Of a stretch of DNA of 64,000 nucleotides, positions 17,413-25,873 are shown in pieces. The stretch lies in contig NZ_JARUBM010000002.1 in assembly GCF_029626175.1 (NCBI RefSeq), forward strand, positions 1,116,001 to 1,180,000, given 5' to 3'. Below the pieces are notes generated by a model. That model saw nothing but the letters and a program-made list of their open reading frames with translations. It did not search any database and had not been told where the DNA came from. How positions within the stretch are numbered: the first letter of the stretch is position 1; every line of letters begins with the position of its first letter. The DNA comes from Micromonospora sp. WMMD1082 (GTDB lineage Bacteria > Actinomycetota > Actinomycetes > Mycobacteriales > Micromonosporaceae). The position numbers were made by a program, and so were the translations under genes.

Positions 17413-17760
17413 TCATCGTTCCTCCGGTTCGACGATGGTGGGGTCGGCGACCAGGAGCCGGTCCAGGTCGTCGGTGCTGATCTCCTCCACCAGCTCGACG
17501 CTGATCCGGCAGCCGTCCATGACCACCTCGGCCACCGACGACCGGCGGATCTCACCGCCGGCGTCGTAGACCCGGACGCTCAGTTCCGGGCAGCCGAGGT
17601 GGGTTCGCCAGGCGTTCCACTCGGCCCGGTCGCCGACGCTCAGCGACAGGTAACGGCAGCCGTGGGCAAGGTAGAGGCGCCACGGCGCGCTCAGTCCGGC
17701 GGCGACCCCCTCGGCAACCAGGCTGAAGGCCTGGGCACGGGTTGCGAGTTCGGTCACCAC
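17413..17760 (-). CDS. Hypothetical cytoplasmic protein, 115 aa
   Basis: 115 residues, no signal or membrane segment. It begins with a helix (TRAQAFSLVAEGVAAGLSAPW) and continues with alternating strands (RYLSLSVGDRAEWNAWR, ELSVRVYDAGG, SSVAEVVMDGCRISVELVEEI), ending in an acidic segment. I do not recognise the family. Two GTG codons (17760 and 17757) can start it; GAGGGGGG lies upstream of both. It is divergent from the HTH regulator at 18022 and heads a likely two-gene unit with the small membrane protein. The shared upstream region carries several GTGAC palindromes. Confidence 0.68.
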   Translation of the reverse strand: MVTELATRAQAFSLVAEGVAAGLSAPWRLYLAHGCRYLSLSVGDRAEWNAWRTHLGCPELSVRVYDAGGEIRRSSVAEVVMDGCRISVELVEEISTDDLDRLLVADPTIVEPEER

Positions 17761-17954
17761 ACCCCCCTCACACCGGGCGCGTGACGCAGGTGAGCACTAA
17801 TCGTCTCAGGCACGTGACACACCGTAGGTTGTCCCATGAACGTGACAGTATCAGCTTTTCGTTCGTTTGCCTCCGCACCTACGTACATCTATCCTGCCCA
17901 GGTGACACCCCTCAGGAAGAGTGCCGGACCCCCTTCCGGCCGGAACGCAACGAC

Positions 17955-17970
17955 GTCACGCAAGCGTGAC
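17955..17970. promoter_or_regulatory. Perfect 7-2-7 palindrome, candidate operator
   Basis: GTCACGC, AA, GCGTGAC. It lies 52 bases upstream of the HTH gene start in the divergent promoter region, and its GTGAC core recurs at the start codon of the HTH gene. Confidence 0.55.
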
Positions 17971-18009
17971 AGACGCGTGGCACGGGCCGCCACCCAGGCT
18001 CAACGGTCG

Positions 18010-18027
18010 TACGGTCACGAGGTGACC
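18010..18027. promoter_or_regulatory. -10 element and start-codon palindrome of the HTH gene
   Basis: TACGGT (18010-18015), six bases, then the GTG at 18022. The perfect palindrome GGTCAC-GAG-GTGACC (18013-18027) covers the predicted transcription start and the start codon, an ideal place for autorepression. Confidence 0.55.
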
Positions 18028-18462
18028 GAGACGGCCAACGCGCGGAAGATCGCCTTCGCCACCTTCGTCCGGCGCGCCCTCGACGAGGCCCGCGCGACCC
18101 GGGCATGGAGCGGCACCGAGGTCTCCCGACGCACCGGCGTCTCGCGACAGACCATCAACCGTTGGGTACGCGGCGACTGGGCCAGCGACCCGGAGGCCGA
18201 GCGGGTGGTGGCCTTCTGCGAGGGCCTCGGGCTCGACCCGGGCCACGCCTTCGCGGCCCTGGGCTGGGACCGGACGGCCTCCCGCCGCACCCCGCCGTCC
18301 CCGCCCCCGATGGACCCCGATGTCGAGGCGCTGCTGCGCCGGCTGGTCGACCCCGACGTCTCGGACGCGGAGAAGTTCCACATCCGGGAAACCATCCGTT
18401 ACCTCGCATACCGCCCGACGCTGCCGCTCGCTGTCCGAAAACGAGGAGACGCCGCCAGCTAG
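18022..18462 (+). CDS. Helix-turn-helix transcriptional regulator (XRE-like)
   Basis: 146 residues from the GTG at 18022; the open frame extends 62 codons further upstream, but those cover the palindromic promoter region and are not protein-like. The N-terminal half is an XRE-type HTH: ARKIAFATFVRRALDEARAT, then WSGTEVSRRTGVSRQTINRWVRGDW and EAERVVAFCEGLGLDPGHAFAAL. The C-terminus has an acidic helical region (DPDVEALLRRLVDP) that may dimerise. It is probably autoregulated through the GTGAC palindromes at its start. A short membrane protein gene follows after 160 bases. Confidence 0.85.
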   Translation: MTETANARKIAFATFVRRALDEARATRAWSGTEVSRRTGVSRQTINRWVRGDWASDPEAERVVAFCEGLGLDPGHAFAALGWDRTASRRTPPSPPPMDPDVEALLRRLVDPDVSDAEKFHIRETIRYLAYRPTLPLAVRKRGDAAS

Positions 18463-18622
18463 TTCCTCAGATGGCGAAAGAACGACAGGTCAGCCTCATT
18501 CGTTTCGCTACGGGGCAGGAACGGGCGCGCTAGCGTCCGTATTCGTACTGCTTGGGCTCGTCGTCGGCGGGGGGACGGGACAAGGCCGAACCAAGCCCTG
18601 CGGGACAGAAGGGGGTCTCCCC

Positions 18623-18976
18623 ATGACCCTGAAATGGTTGGCGGTCGTGGTCGCCACGGTCTCGGTGACGCTCTGCGTCACCGGCAACGCGGTGACCCTG
18701 ACCCTGAACGGCGGGCAGCTTCCCCTGCTCGTCAACCTCTTCGCGCTCACCACCGCGAGCACCGCGATCGTCCTGGCCGTCATCGCCGAGCTGCACGACC
18801 GGCTCAACGACCGACTCACCGCGCTCACCGAGTTCCTGGTGGAGCGGCTGCGGGAGATCGAGACGCACACCGGCGACCGGAACTCCGGCTTCGTGGAGGG
18901 CTACCTGCTCAGCCACGGTCAGGAGGCGGCCGTGGTGCCCTTCGGACGCCGGGGACGTGGAGCCGCCGAACGCTGA
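18623..18976 (+). CDS. Small two-helix membrane protein, function unknown
   Basis: 117 residues from the ATG at 18623 with AGGGGG upstream. Two hydrophobic segments (about 4-24, LKWLAVVVATVSVTLCVTG, and 35-57, LLVNLFALTTASTAIVLAVI) are followed by an amphipathic helix ELHDRLNDRLTALTEFLVERL and a basic tail. No family recognised. A TAGCGT hexamer at 18531-18536 may be its -10 element, giving a leader of about 85 bases. otsB follows after 68 bases on the same strand but has its own promoter. Confidence 0.65.
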   Translation: MTLKWLAVVVATVSVTLCVTGNAVTLTLNGGQLPLLVNLFALTTASTAIVLAVIAELHDRLNDRLTALTEFLVERLREIETHTGDRNSGFVEGYLLSHGQEAAVVPFGRRGRGAAER

Positions 18977-19031
18977 TCACGCCTGCCACCCGCGCCGGAT
19001 TCACGCCGGGAATGACCGGTCGAACCCGGGG

Positions 19032-19037
19032 TACGCT
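19032..19037 (+). promoter_or_regulatory. -10 element of otsB (leaderless start)
   Basis: TACGCT, seven bases, GTG at 19045. This spacing supports 19045 over the in-frame ATG at 19012. Confidence 0.55.
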
Positions 19038-19044
19038 GTCGCGC

Positions 19045-19869
19045 GTGCCGCCGTTGAATCTGGGCAACCAGCAGCCGAAGACCCCGCTGAACGCCGACCA
19101 GGCCTGGCGGGCTACCGCCGACCGGGCGGCCGAGACCGTCCTCTTCTTCGACTTCGACGGCACACTCGCGCCGGTCGCCGACGATCCGACGCAGGTGCAA
19201 CCCGCGCCGAAGGTACTGGCCGCGATCGAGGCGCTCGCCCCGGTGGTGCGGCGCGTCGCGATCGTCTCGGCCCGACCGGTGGAGTTCCTCCGGGAGCACT
19301 TCGGTGGGCTCACCGGCGTCGACCTGTACGGGCTCTACGGCCTGGAGCACAGCCACTCCGGCGGGGACACGGTCACCGAGCCGGCCGCCCTGCCGTGGGT
19401 GCCGACGATGGCCGAACTCGCCGACCTGGCCCGCGCCGAACTGCCGCCGGGCACCCTCGTCGAGTACAAGCGACTCTCCGTGGCCCTGCACTGGCGTACC
19501 AGCCCGCAGCTCGCCGCCACCGTCGAGCGGTGGGGGCACGACCAGGCCGAGCGCCTCGGCCTGCGGGTGCAGGTCGGGCGGATGGTGCTGGAGATCAAAC
19601 CACCGGTCGACCGGGACAAGGGCATGGTGATCGACGAGCTGGTGCAGGGAGTGCGCGGCGCGTGGTACTTCGGTGACGACGTCTCCGACATCAAGGCCTT
19701 CGCCGCGCTACGGGCCCGCGCCGCCGCAGACCCCGACTTCCTGGGCGTCTGCGTCGCCGTCGCCAACCCGGAGACCGGTGACGAGGTCGCCGAGGCCGCC
19801 GACCTCACCATCGACTCCCCGGCCGCGCTGGGCGACTTCCTCACCGAGGCCACGCACCGCCTCGCCTGA
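19045..19869 (+). CDS. otsB: Trehalose-6-phosphate phosphatase
   Basis: Dephosphorylates trehalose 6-phosphate to trehalose in the OtsA-OtsB pathway. 274 residues of the HAD superfamily. The nucleophile motif VLFFDFDGTLAPVADDP gives Asp36 and Asp38; motif II is AIVSARPVEFL; YGLYGLEHSHSGG is the typical trehalose-phosphatase loop; motif III lies at IKPPVDRDKGMVID and motif IV at WYFGDDVSDIKAF. An upstream ATG at 19012 would add eleven Arg/Thr-rich residues. otsA is not in the window. The gene is convergent with the isoprenyl transferase gene. Confidence 0.95.
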   Translation: MPPLNLGNQQPKTPLNADQAWRATADRAAETVLFFDFDGTLAPVADDPTQVQPAPKVLAAIEALAPVVRRVAIVSARPVEFLREHFGGLTGVDLYGLYGLEHSHSGGDTVTEPAALPWVPTMAELADLARAELPPGTLVEYKRLSVALHWRTSPQLAATVERWGHDQAERLGLRVQVGRMVLEIKPPVDRDKGMVIDELVQGVRGAWYFGDDVSDIKAFAALRARAAADPDFLGVCVAVANPETGDEVAEAADLTIDSPAALGDFLTEATHRLA

Positions 19870-19895
19870 GCCAGCGCCGCGCGCGGGTGCCGGGG

Positions 19896-20666
19896 TCAGA
19901 CCCCGTAACGGCGCTGGCGGGTGGCGTACGAGCGCAGAGCGCGGAGAAAGTCGACGCGACGGAAATCGGGCCAGTTCAGCTCGCAGAAGTAGAACTCCGA
20001 GTGCGCCGACTGCCAGAGCATGAAGCCGGAGAGGCGCTGCTCCCCGCTGGTCCGGATGATCAGATCAGGATCCGGCAGCCCGCGGGTGTAGAGGTGCTCG
20101 GAGATGTCGTCGACGTCCAGGGAGCCGGCCAGCTCCTCCAACGTGCCGCCGCTCGCCGCCTTCTCCAGCAGCAGCGACCGCACCGCGTCGGCGATCTCCC
20201 GTCGACCGCCGTACCCGACCGCGATGTTGACCTGAGCGCCGCCGGTGCGCTCCCGGGTCCGCTCCTCGGCTGCCTTGAGCGCGCTCGCGTGCGGCGCCGG
20301 CAGCACGTCGAGCGCGCCCACCATCCGCAGCCGCCAGGGGTTGCCCTCCTCCGCCAGCTCGGTGCTCAGATCCTCGATGATCTGGAGCAGCGGATCGAGC
20401 TCCGCCGCCGGGCGCGAGAGATTGTCGGTGGAGAGCAGCCAGAGCGTCACGTGCCCCACACCGGCGGCGTCACACCAGCGCAGCAGTTCCTTGATCCGCT
20501 CGGCGCCCATCCGGTGCCCGTCGTTCGGATCGACGAAGCCCATCTCCCGGGCCCATCTGCGGTTGCCGTCGCACATCACTCCCACGTGGCGGGGCACCGG
20601 ACGGCCCGCGAGCTTGGCCGTCAGCCGCCGCTCGTAGACGGAGTAGAGAAGTTTCCGCAGAGTCAT
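19896..20666 (-). CDS. cis-Isoprenyl diphosphate synthase (Rv1086-type)
   Basis: 256 residues. It condenses isopentenyl diphosphate onto an allylic primer with cis geometry. Motifs are intact: HVGVMCDGNRRWAREMGF (Asp of the first motif), LSTDNLSRP, VNIAVGYGGRREI and the C-terminal DLIIRTSGEQRLSGFMLWQSAHSE. The CDGNRRWA form of motif I, rather than MDGNGRWA, matches the mycobacterial short-chain Z-farnesyl diphosphate synthase Rv1086 better than the main undecaprenyl synthase, so a short product is my preference. It follows the membrane protein gene at 20741 by 74 bases and pckG beyond that, all on the minus strand. Confidence 0.9.
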   Translation of the reverse strand: MTLRKLLYSVYERRLTAKLAGRPVPRHVGVMCDGNRRWAREMGFVDPNDGHRMGAERIKELLRWCDAAGVGHVTLWLLSTDNLSRPAAELDPLLQIIEDLSTELAEEGNPWRLRMVGALDVLPAPHASALKAAEERTRERTGGAQVNIAVGYGGRREIADAVRSLLLEKAASGGTLEELAGSLDVDDISEHLYTRGLPDPDLIIRTSGEQRLSGFMLWQSAHSEFYFCELNWPDFRRVDFLRALRSYATRQRRYGV

Positions 20667-20740
20667 CACCTTGCAGGGTAGCGAGCCGCCGGACGGATCA
20701 GTGTGCCGGTGGCCGATGCCGCGCCGACCGCCGAGTCTCC

Positions 20741-21595
20741 TCAGGCGGCGGTGGGGTTGGCTCGGGCGGCGCGACGGACACCATAGACGGCGAGGGCGCC
20801 GGCCGCGACCAGCGGCGCGCCGTCGCGTACCAGGCCGTCGACGCCGAGCAGCCACCAGCACAGCGGGAGGTCGACGGCGAGCACGGCGACGGTGACCACG
20901 ATGAGCAGCGTGCCGGCCCAGCGCCGGCCACGCATCAGGAACGCCGTGCAGAACAGCACCAGGTAGCTGGTCGCGATGCCGGCGCCCAGCCAGAGCAGCA
21001 CCGCGGGCACGGCGATCAGTCGCCCGTCCAGGATCGCGGCGGTGGCGACCAGAGCCGGCACCAGCATCAGCGGGCTGTACGTGAACGCCGCGACCCGACT
21101 GGTCAGCAGCCACGCGTTCGCCTCCGGCCGGCGCGGTGGCGTCTCCCGCCAGGAGATGCCGGAGCGGTCGAGGACCAGCCGGGGCCGGTGCCGCACCAGA
21201 TGCCCGGCGAGCGCCGACGACCGGTACAGCAACCAGACCACGGCCGTGCAGAGCGCGGTGAGCAGGGCGAAGCCGAGCAGTCCGGGCAGCGGCGGCACGC
21301 CGTGCCGGGGCACGACCAGCCGGCCGACCGCGAAGACCGTGGTGACGGCGAGGATCAGGCCGAGCGGGCGGGCCACCGTCCGACCGCGACGCACATGCCC
21401 GATGAGCAGCAGGAAGCCGAACGAGCGCAGCATCGCCCAGCCGGTCCGCACGGCGAGCCCGAAACCCTGCTCCGGCGCGTACCACCAGTTGAGCACCTCG
21501 ACCACGACGGTCGCCGCGGCGGTCACCGCCAGCAGCGTGGTCAGCACCCGGACGGCGGACGGCCGCCGGACCTCGGTCGCGGCGGCCGTCCTCAT
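20741..21595 (-). CDS. Polytopic membrane protein, function unknown
   Basis: 284 residues with about seven or eight hydrophobic segments, for example VLTTLLAVTAAATVVVEVL, GLILAVTTVFAVGRLV, GLLGFALLTALCTAVVWLLY and LIVVTVAVLAVDLPLCWWLL. A basic loop in the middle (HLVRHRPRLVLDRSGISWRE) is probably cytoplasmic. I do not recognise a family or any catalytic motif. The ATG at 21595 has a poor ribosome-binding site. It lies 31 bases downstream of pckG and 74 upstream of the isoprenyl transferase, so it may belong to a pckG-led transcript. Confidence 0.75.
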   Translation of the reverse strand: MRTAAATEVRRPSAVRVLTTLLAVTAAATVVVEVLNWWYAPEQGFGLAVRTGWAMLRSFGFLLLIGHVRRGRTVARPLGLILAVTTVFAVGRLVVPRHGVPPLPGLLGFALLTALCTAVVWLLYRSSALAGHLVRHRPRLVLDRSGISWRETPPRRPEANAWLLTSRVAAFTYSPLMLVPALVATAAILDGRLIAVPAVLLWLGAGIATSYLVLFCTAFLMRGRRWAGTLLIVVTVAVLAVDLPLCWWLLGVDGLVRDGAPLVAAGALAVYGVRRAARANPTAA

Positions 21596-21626
21596 GGCAT
21601 CAGATGATGCCCGGATCCGCTGTCGA

Positions 21627-23477
21627 TCACACCCCCCGCTGCGGTTGCGCCGCGTCGAGCCGGGCCCGCAGGGCGTCCAACTCGGCCCAGAGGACGCCGG
21701 GCAGCTTGTCGCCGAACTTCTCGAACCACTCGGTGATCAGCGGCAGCTCGTCCCGCCACTCGTCCGGGTCGACCTTCAGCGCGATGCGGACGTCCTCCGG
21801 CGTCATGTCCAGTCCCTCGACGTCCAGCGAGTCCAGGGCCGGAACCATGCCGATCGGCGTCTCGACGGCCTCCGCCCGACCCTCGATCCGCTCGACGATC
21901 CACTTGAGCACCCGCGAGTTCTCGCCGAAGCCCGGCCAGAGGAACCCGCCCTCCGGATCCTTGCGGAACCAGTTGACGTAGTAGACCTTGGGCAGCTTCG
22001 ACTCGTCGCCGTCGGCGCCCTTGCCCATCTCGATCCAGTGCCGGAAGTAGTCGCCACCGTGGTAGCCGATGAACGGCAGCATCGCCATCGGATCCCGGCG
22101 CACCACGCCGACCGCACCCGAGGCGGCGGCGGTGGTCTCCGAGGAGAGCGTGGCGCCCAGGTAGACGCCGTGCACCCAGTCCCGGGCCTCGGTCACCAGC
22201 GGGATGGTGTCCCGGCGCCGGCCACCGAACAGGATGGCGTCGATCGGCACCCCGTTCGGGTCGTAGTAGTCCTCGGCGAGGATCGGGCACTGGGTGATCG
22301 GGGTGCAGAACCGGCTGTTCGCGTGCGAGGAGAGGCTGTCGCTCTCCGGCGTCCAGTCGTTGCCCTTCCAGTCGATCAGGTGTGCCGGCGGCTCACCCAT
22401 GCCCTCCCACCAGATGTCACCGTCGTCGGTGAGGGCGACGTTGGTGAAGATGGAGTTTCCCCGCTCCAGCGTCCGCATGGCGTTGGCGTTGGTCTTCCAG
22501 TCCGTGCCGGGCGCGACGCCGAAGAGGCCGTACTCCGGGTTGACCGCGTAGAGACGACCGTCCGGGCCGAACCGCATCCAGGCGATGTCGTCGCCGATCG
22601 TCTCGACCTTCCAGCCCGGGATGGTCGGCTCCAGCATGGCCAGGTTGGTCTTGCCGCAGGCCGACGGGAAGGCGCCGGCGATGTGGTAGACCCGCCCCTC
22701 CGGAGAGGTGATCTTCAGGATCAGCATGTGCTCGGCGAGCCAGCCCTCGTCGCGCCCCATCACGCTGGCGATCCGCAGCGAGTAGCACTTCTTGCCGAGC
22801 AGCGAGTTGCCGCCGTAACCGGAGCCGTACGACCAGATCTCCCGGGTCTCGGGGAAGTGCGAGATGTACTTGGTGTCGTTGCACGGCCAGGCCACGTCCT
22901 GCTGGCCCGGGGCCAACGGCGCGCCGATCGAGTGCAGCGCGTGCACGAAGTCCGCGTCGTCGCCCATCGCCGCCAGGATCTTCGCGCCCATCCGCGTCAT
23001 GATGCGCATCGAGGCGACCACGTACGGGCTGTCGGTGATCTCCACGCCGAACATGGGCTTCTCGGCCTCGACCGGACCCATCACGAACGGGATGACGTAC
23101 ATCGTCCGGCCGCGCATCGCACCGCGGTACAGATCCGTCATGACCCGTTTCATCTCGGCCGGCGCCATCCAGTTGTTGGTGGGACCGGCGTCCGCTTCGT
23201 CCACGGAACAGATGAAGGTGCGCTCCTCGACCCGGGCGACATCCGTCGGATCCGTGCGCGCGTAGAACGAGTTGGGCTTCTTCTCGGGGTTCAGCCGGAC
23301 CAGAGTGCCGGCCTCGACCAGTTCATCGGTGAGGCGACGCCACTCCTGATCGGACCCATCCACCCAGACGACCTGGTCGGGATTGGTCAGTTCAGCGACC
23401 TCACGGACCCAGGCGAGGAGTTTGGGGTGGGACGTAGGGGCCTGATCGATACCCCGAACGGTGGCCGGAGCAACCAT
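21627..23477 (-). CDS. pckG: Phosphoenolpyruvate carboxykinase (GTP)
   Basis: Converts oxaloacetate and GTP to phosphoenolpyruvate, GDP and CO2, the entry step of gluconeogenesis. 616 residues from the ATG at 23477, which has AAGGAG eight bases upstream; a longer frame to 23522 is not needed. Family motifs: the kinase-1 loop [14 protein letters not shown] (reactive Cys274, Lys276), [11 protein letters not shown] (metal Asp296-Asp297), [12 protein letters not shown] and the [12 protein letters not shown] segment. A candidate promoter lies at 23579-23607. Together with glpX in this window it supports growth on acids, amino acids or propionate. Confidence 0.97.
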   Translation of the reverse strand: MVAPATVRGIDQAPTSHPKLLAWVREVAELTNPDQVVWVDGSDQEWRRLTDELVEAGTLVRLNPEKKPNSFYARTDPTDVARVEERTFICSVDEADAGPTNNWMAPAEMKRVMTDLYRGAMRGRTMYVIPFVMGPVEAEKPMFGVEITDSPYVVASMRIMTRMGAKILAAMGDDADFVHALHSIGAPLAPGQQDVAWPCNDTKYISHFPETREIWSYGSGYGGNSLLGKKCYSLRIASVMGRDEGWLAEHMLILKITSPEGRVYHIAGAFPSACGKTNLAMLEPTIPGWKVETIGDDIAWMRFGPDGRLYAVNPEYGLFGVAPGTDWKTNANAMRTLERGNSIFTNVALTDDGDIWWEGMGEPPAHLIDWKGNDWTPESDSLSSHANSRFCTPITQCPILAEDYYDPNGVPIDAILFGGRRRDTIPLVTEARDWVHGVYLGATLSSETTAAASGAVGVVRRDPMAMLPFIGYHGGDYFRHWIEMGKGADGDESKLPKVYYVNWFRKDPEGGFLWPGFGENSRVLKWIVERIEGRAEAVETPIGMVPALDSLDVEGLDMTPEDVRIALKVDPDEWRDELPLITEWFEKFGDKLPGVLWAELDALRARLDAAQPQRGV

Positions 23478-23578
23478 GACACATCTCCTTGTGGTCGACG
23501 CTGACCTGTCTATGGAGTGCACGAGTCTCGGCGCCGCGCGATGCGGATCGCCTTCGTGGGAAACCTGGGATTGGCCTC

Positions 23579-23607
23579 AGCGTAAACCGATGGCCCTCTC
23601 CAGTCAG
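23579..23607 (-). promoter_or_regulatory. Candidate sigma-70-type promoter of pckG
   Basis: On the minus strand CTGACT (-35), a 17-base spacer and TACGCT (-10). This predicts a 5' leader of about 95 bases in front of the AAGGAG-led start of pckG. Confidence 0.5.
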
Positions 23608-23884
23608 TGGGACTGGTTGTGAAGAACTGCACAAGGTACGGCCGCGCTGCGGCATCACGAGCCTTTACCCGCTTTCACGCGCAGTTTCACGCAAATCCTG
23701 CGGTGGACCTCCGGCCTGCGGCTCCCGGGTGGAGACAGCGGCGGCGTTTTCCGGCCGGGGGGCACCGAAGGGAACAACGGCACCCGTCGCACGGATCCGG
23801 TTACGCTCCGTTCGTGCCCGTCCGTGCCACCGCACCGGTGGACTCCGGTGCCCGTTGCTGCCCGTCCGTGGGACCGGCAACCGG

Positions 23885-23890
23885 TACGCT
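23885..23890 (+). promoter_or_regulatory. -10 element of the first gtrA gene (leaderless start)
   Basis: TACGCT, six bases, then GTG at 23897. Confidence 0.55.
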
Positions 23891-23896
23891 CGCACG

Positions 23897-24436
23897 GTGG
23901 CCGCCACAATGACCGGGGAGCCAGGCTCCCGGCAGACCCGCACGGGTCTGGTCCACTCCCTGATCGACCGCTTCGGTCACCTCGTCCGGGAGTTGAGCAA
24001 GTTCGCAACGGTGGGCGGTGTCGCCTTCGTCATCGACTTCGCCCTGTTCAACTACCTCATCGGCCCGCAGGGCGTGGAGCAGGTAACCGCCAAGACCATC
24101 TCCACGGTGATCGCGGCGACCTTCGCCTTCCTGGGGAACCGGTTCTGGACGTGGCGGCACCGCAAGCGCTCCAACCCGGCACGCGAGTACGCCCTGTTCT
24201 TCTTCTTCAACGCGGTGGGCCTGGGGATCGCGGTGGCCTGCCTGGCCATCAGCCGCTACGGGCTCGGCAGCATCTGGCCGACCGTCTTCCAGACCCGGCT
24301 GGCCGACAACATCGCCAGCTTCGTGGTGGGCACCGGGCTAGGCACGCTGTTCCGATTCTGGTCGTACCGACGGTTCGTCTTCGTGGATGCGGGAACGCCA
24401 ACCGCCGCGGAAGCGAACCAGGACCGCGCGGCGTGA
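23897..24436 (+). CDS. GtrA-family membrane protein, first of a tandem pair
   Basis: 179 residues from the GTG at 23897 (an ATG four codons later is possible). Four membrane helices carry GtrA signatures: ELSKFATVGGVAFVIDFALF, the loop FLGNRFWTWRHR, EYALFFFFNAVGLGIAVACL and the closing GTLFRFWSYRRFVF. GtrA proteins are thought to move or present polyprenyl-linked sugars for cell-wall glycosylation; the direct substrate here is unknown. It is followed after 63 bases by a paralogue with its own promoter. Confidence 0.88.
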   Translation: MAATMTGEPGSRQTRTGLVHSLIDRFGHLVRELSKFATVGGVAFVIDFALFNYLIGPQGVEQVTAKTISTVIAATFAFLGNRFWTWRHRKRSNPAREYALFFFFNAVGLGIAVACLAISRYGLGSIWPTVFQTRLADNIASFVVGTGLGTLFRFWSYRRFVFVDAGTPTAAEANQDRAA

Positions 24437-24486
24437 CCTGTCGCCCACTCGTTCGGTCGGAACCAGCCGGCCTCGACCCACTGCCC

Positions 24487-24492
24487 TAAGGT
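24487..24492 (+). promoter_or_regulatory. -10 element of the second gtrA gene (leaderless start)
   Basis: TAAGGT, seven bases, then ATG at 24500. Confidence 0.5.
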
Positions 24493-24499
24493 GTTGCGC

Positions 24500-25216
24500 A
24501 TGCCTCTTGTCCGTCTGCTGCCTGAGCGCTGGCAGAAGTTCATCCACGAGGCGTTCAAATTCGGCCTGGTCGGCGGCGTCAACACGGTCATCAATTACGC
24601 GGTGTTCAACGCACTGGCACTCACGGTTTTCGTCGATGGCCAGCTGAAGGCGACCGTTGTCGCCACCATCGTCGCGACGATCACGTCGTATCTGATGAAT
24701 CGGCACTGGACGTACCGAGATCGTCCAAAATCGGCCATGCAGCGGGAGTACGCCCTATTTTTCCTCTTCAACGGGGTGGGTCTGCTCATCGAACTCGGCG
24801 TGCTCGCCGCCGCCAAGTACGGGCTGGGCGTGACCGGCCTGCTGGCGCTCAACGTCGCCAAGACCGGCGGTGTGGTCCTGGCGACCCTGTTCCGCTTCTG
24901 GTCGTACCGGACCTTTGTCTTCCAGCCCGCCGCGCCCGCCGAGGCGGCACCGCGATGGCAGGGCCTGCCGCGCGACGAGTGGGACACGATGGCCGAGATG
25001 GACCCGGTGGCCGAACTCGCCGAGTCCATCACGGAGCTGGAGGAAGAGGAACCACCCGCCGCCCGGCCCGGCGTGCCCGCCCGCCCGCTCCAGCCGAGAT
25101 CAGCCTCGCTCAGCGACGAGGCGGAGCTGACGGCGGCGTTGGACGCCGAGTTGGAGGCCGAACTGGCCGCCCACCTCCACCCCACCCCCACATCCCGCCG
25201 CTCCCGCCGCCGCTGA
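24500..25216 (+). CDS. GtrA-family membrane protein with acidic C-terminal tail
   Basis: 238 residues. Residues 10-140 are a four-helix GtrA domain parallel to the preceding gene: HEAFKFGLVGGVNTVINYAVF, SYLMNRHWTYRDR, EYALFFLFNGVGLLIELGVL and ATLFRFWSYRTFVF. It adds about 95 residues of soluble, acidic, low-complexity tail (ELEEEEPPAARPG, LDAELEAELAAHL) that the first copy lacks. The tail is presumably cytoplasmic and could bind a partner enzyme. An in-frame GTG at 24491 is less likely. It is convergent with the PH-domain gene, 18 bases apart. Confidence 0.88.
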   Translation: MPLVRLLPERWQKFIHEAFKFGLVGGVNTVINYAVFNALALTVFVDGQLKATVVATIVATITSYLMNRHWTYRDRPKSAMQREYALFFLFNGVGLLIELGVLAAAKYGLGVTGLLALNVAKTGGVVLATLFRFWSYRTFVFQPAAPAEAAPRWQGLPRDEWDTMAEMDPVAELAESITELEEEEPPAARPGVPARPLQPRSASLSDEAELTAALDAELEAELAAHLHPTPTSRRSRRR

Positions 25217-25234
25217 CGCTGACCCCAGGCGACC

Positions 25235-25792
25235 TTAGGTGCCGGTGGTGCGGTCGCGCTCGGCGAGGATCTCGCGCAGCTCGCCGTCGCCGAGTGAGTG
25301 CTTGTCGTGGAACGCCTCGACGAGTTCGTAGAGCTTCGTCTGGACCCGGTCCACCTTCGGCACGTCGGGCAGCACGGATTGACCGCGCTCACCCGCCGAC
25401 TCGATGGTGAGCGTGCCGTAGCCCAGCACCCGCCCGATGAACTGCTGGTTCATCGAGTGGTCGTTGACCCGGCTGAGCGGGATGTCCCGCCGCTCCCGGG
25501 AGAACACCCCGTGCTGGAGCACCACCCGCTCGTTGGTGAAGAGGTAGTGCGTGGTGCGCCAGGCAATGTACGGCCACAGGGCCAGCCAGAGCACGGCGAG
25601 GAGCGCCAGCCCGCCGATCACCGCGAGAGTGATGGAGCCGCCCCCGCCCGAGGGCAGGAACAGGACGCCGGCCGCCACAGCGGCGACGGCGAACACCAGC
25701 ACCGCCACCGGCCCGACCAGTGCCTTCCAGTGCGGATGCAGGTGCAGCACGACGTGCTCGTCCTCGGTGAGCACGTCTTCGGGAAACGCCAC
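25235..25792 (-). CDS. PH-domain (bPH2/DUF304) membrane protein
   Basis: 185 residues from the GTG at 25792, which has an excellent GAGGAGG five bases upstream. Two membrane helices (about 27-78: LVGPVAVLVFAVAAVAAGVLFL and LAVIGGLALLAVLWLALWPYI) precede a bacterial PH domain: YLFTNERVVLQHGVFSRERRDIPLSRVND, GYGTLTIESAGERGQSVL and VPKVDRVQTKLYELVEAF. Such proteins are common in actinobacteria, often two per locus, and are of unknown role. It sits 81 bases downstream-facing from birA on the same strand and may be expressed after it only by readthrough in the other order; birA lies upstream-right of it with the stop at 25874 before this start. Confidence 0.85.
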   Translation of the reverse strand: MAFPEDVLTEDEHVVLHLHPHWKALVGPVAVLVFAVAAVAAGVLFLPSGGGGSITLAVIGGLALLAVLWLALWPYIAWRTTHYLFTNERVVLQHGVFSRERRDIPLSRVNDHSMNQQFIGRVLGYGTLTIESAGERGQSVLPDVPKVDRVQTKLYELVEAFHDKHSLGDGELREILAERDRTTGT

Positions 25793-25873
25793 GGGAACCT
25801 CCTCGCAGGAACGGACGGCCAGACCGTAACCCCCCACCGCCACCCCCCACATCCACCCCCCGGGTGGGTGGTG

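Larger units (their letters stand above)
23478..23896. other. Divergent intergenic region between pckG and the first gtrA gene
   Basis: Apart from the pckG promoter it contains two TACGCT hexamers on the plus strand (23802-23807 and 23885-23890). The first lies six bases before a GTG that opens a 32-codon frame (23814-23912) ending just inside the gtrA-like gene. A 12-base direct repeat TGCCCGTCCGTG occurs at 23815 and 23859. Confidence 0.5.

Noticed and set aside
17836..18021. A 62-residue N-terminal extension of the HTH regulator
   Set aside because: It spans a promoter region with several perfect palindromes and a -10 box placed on the downstream GTG.
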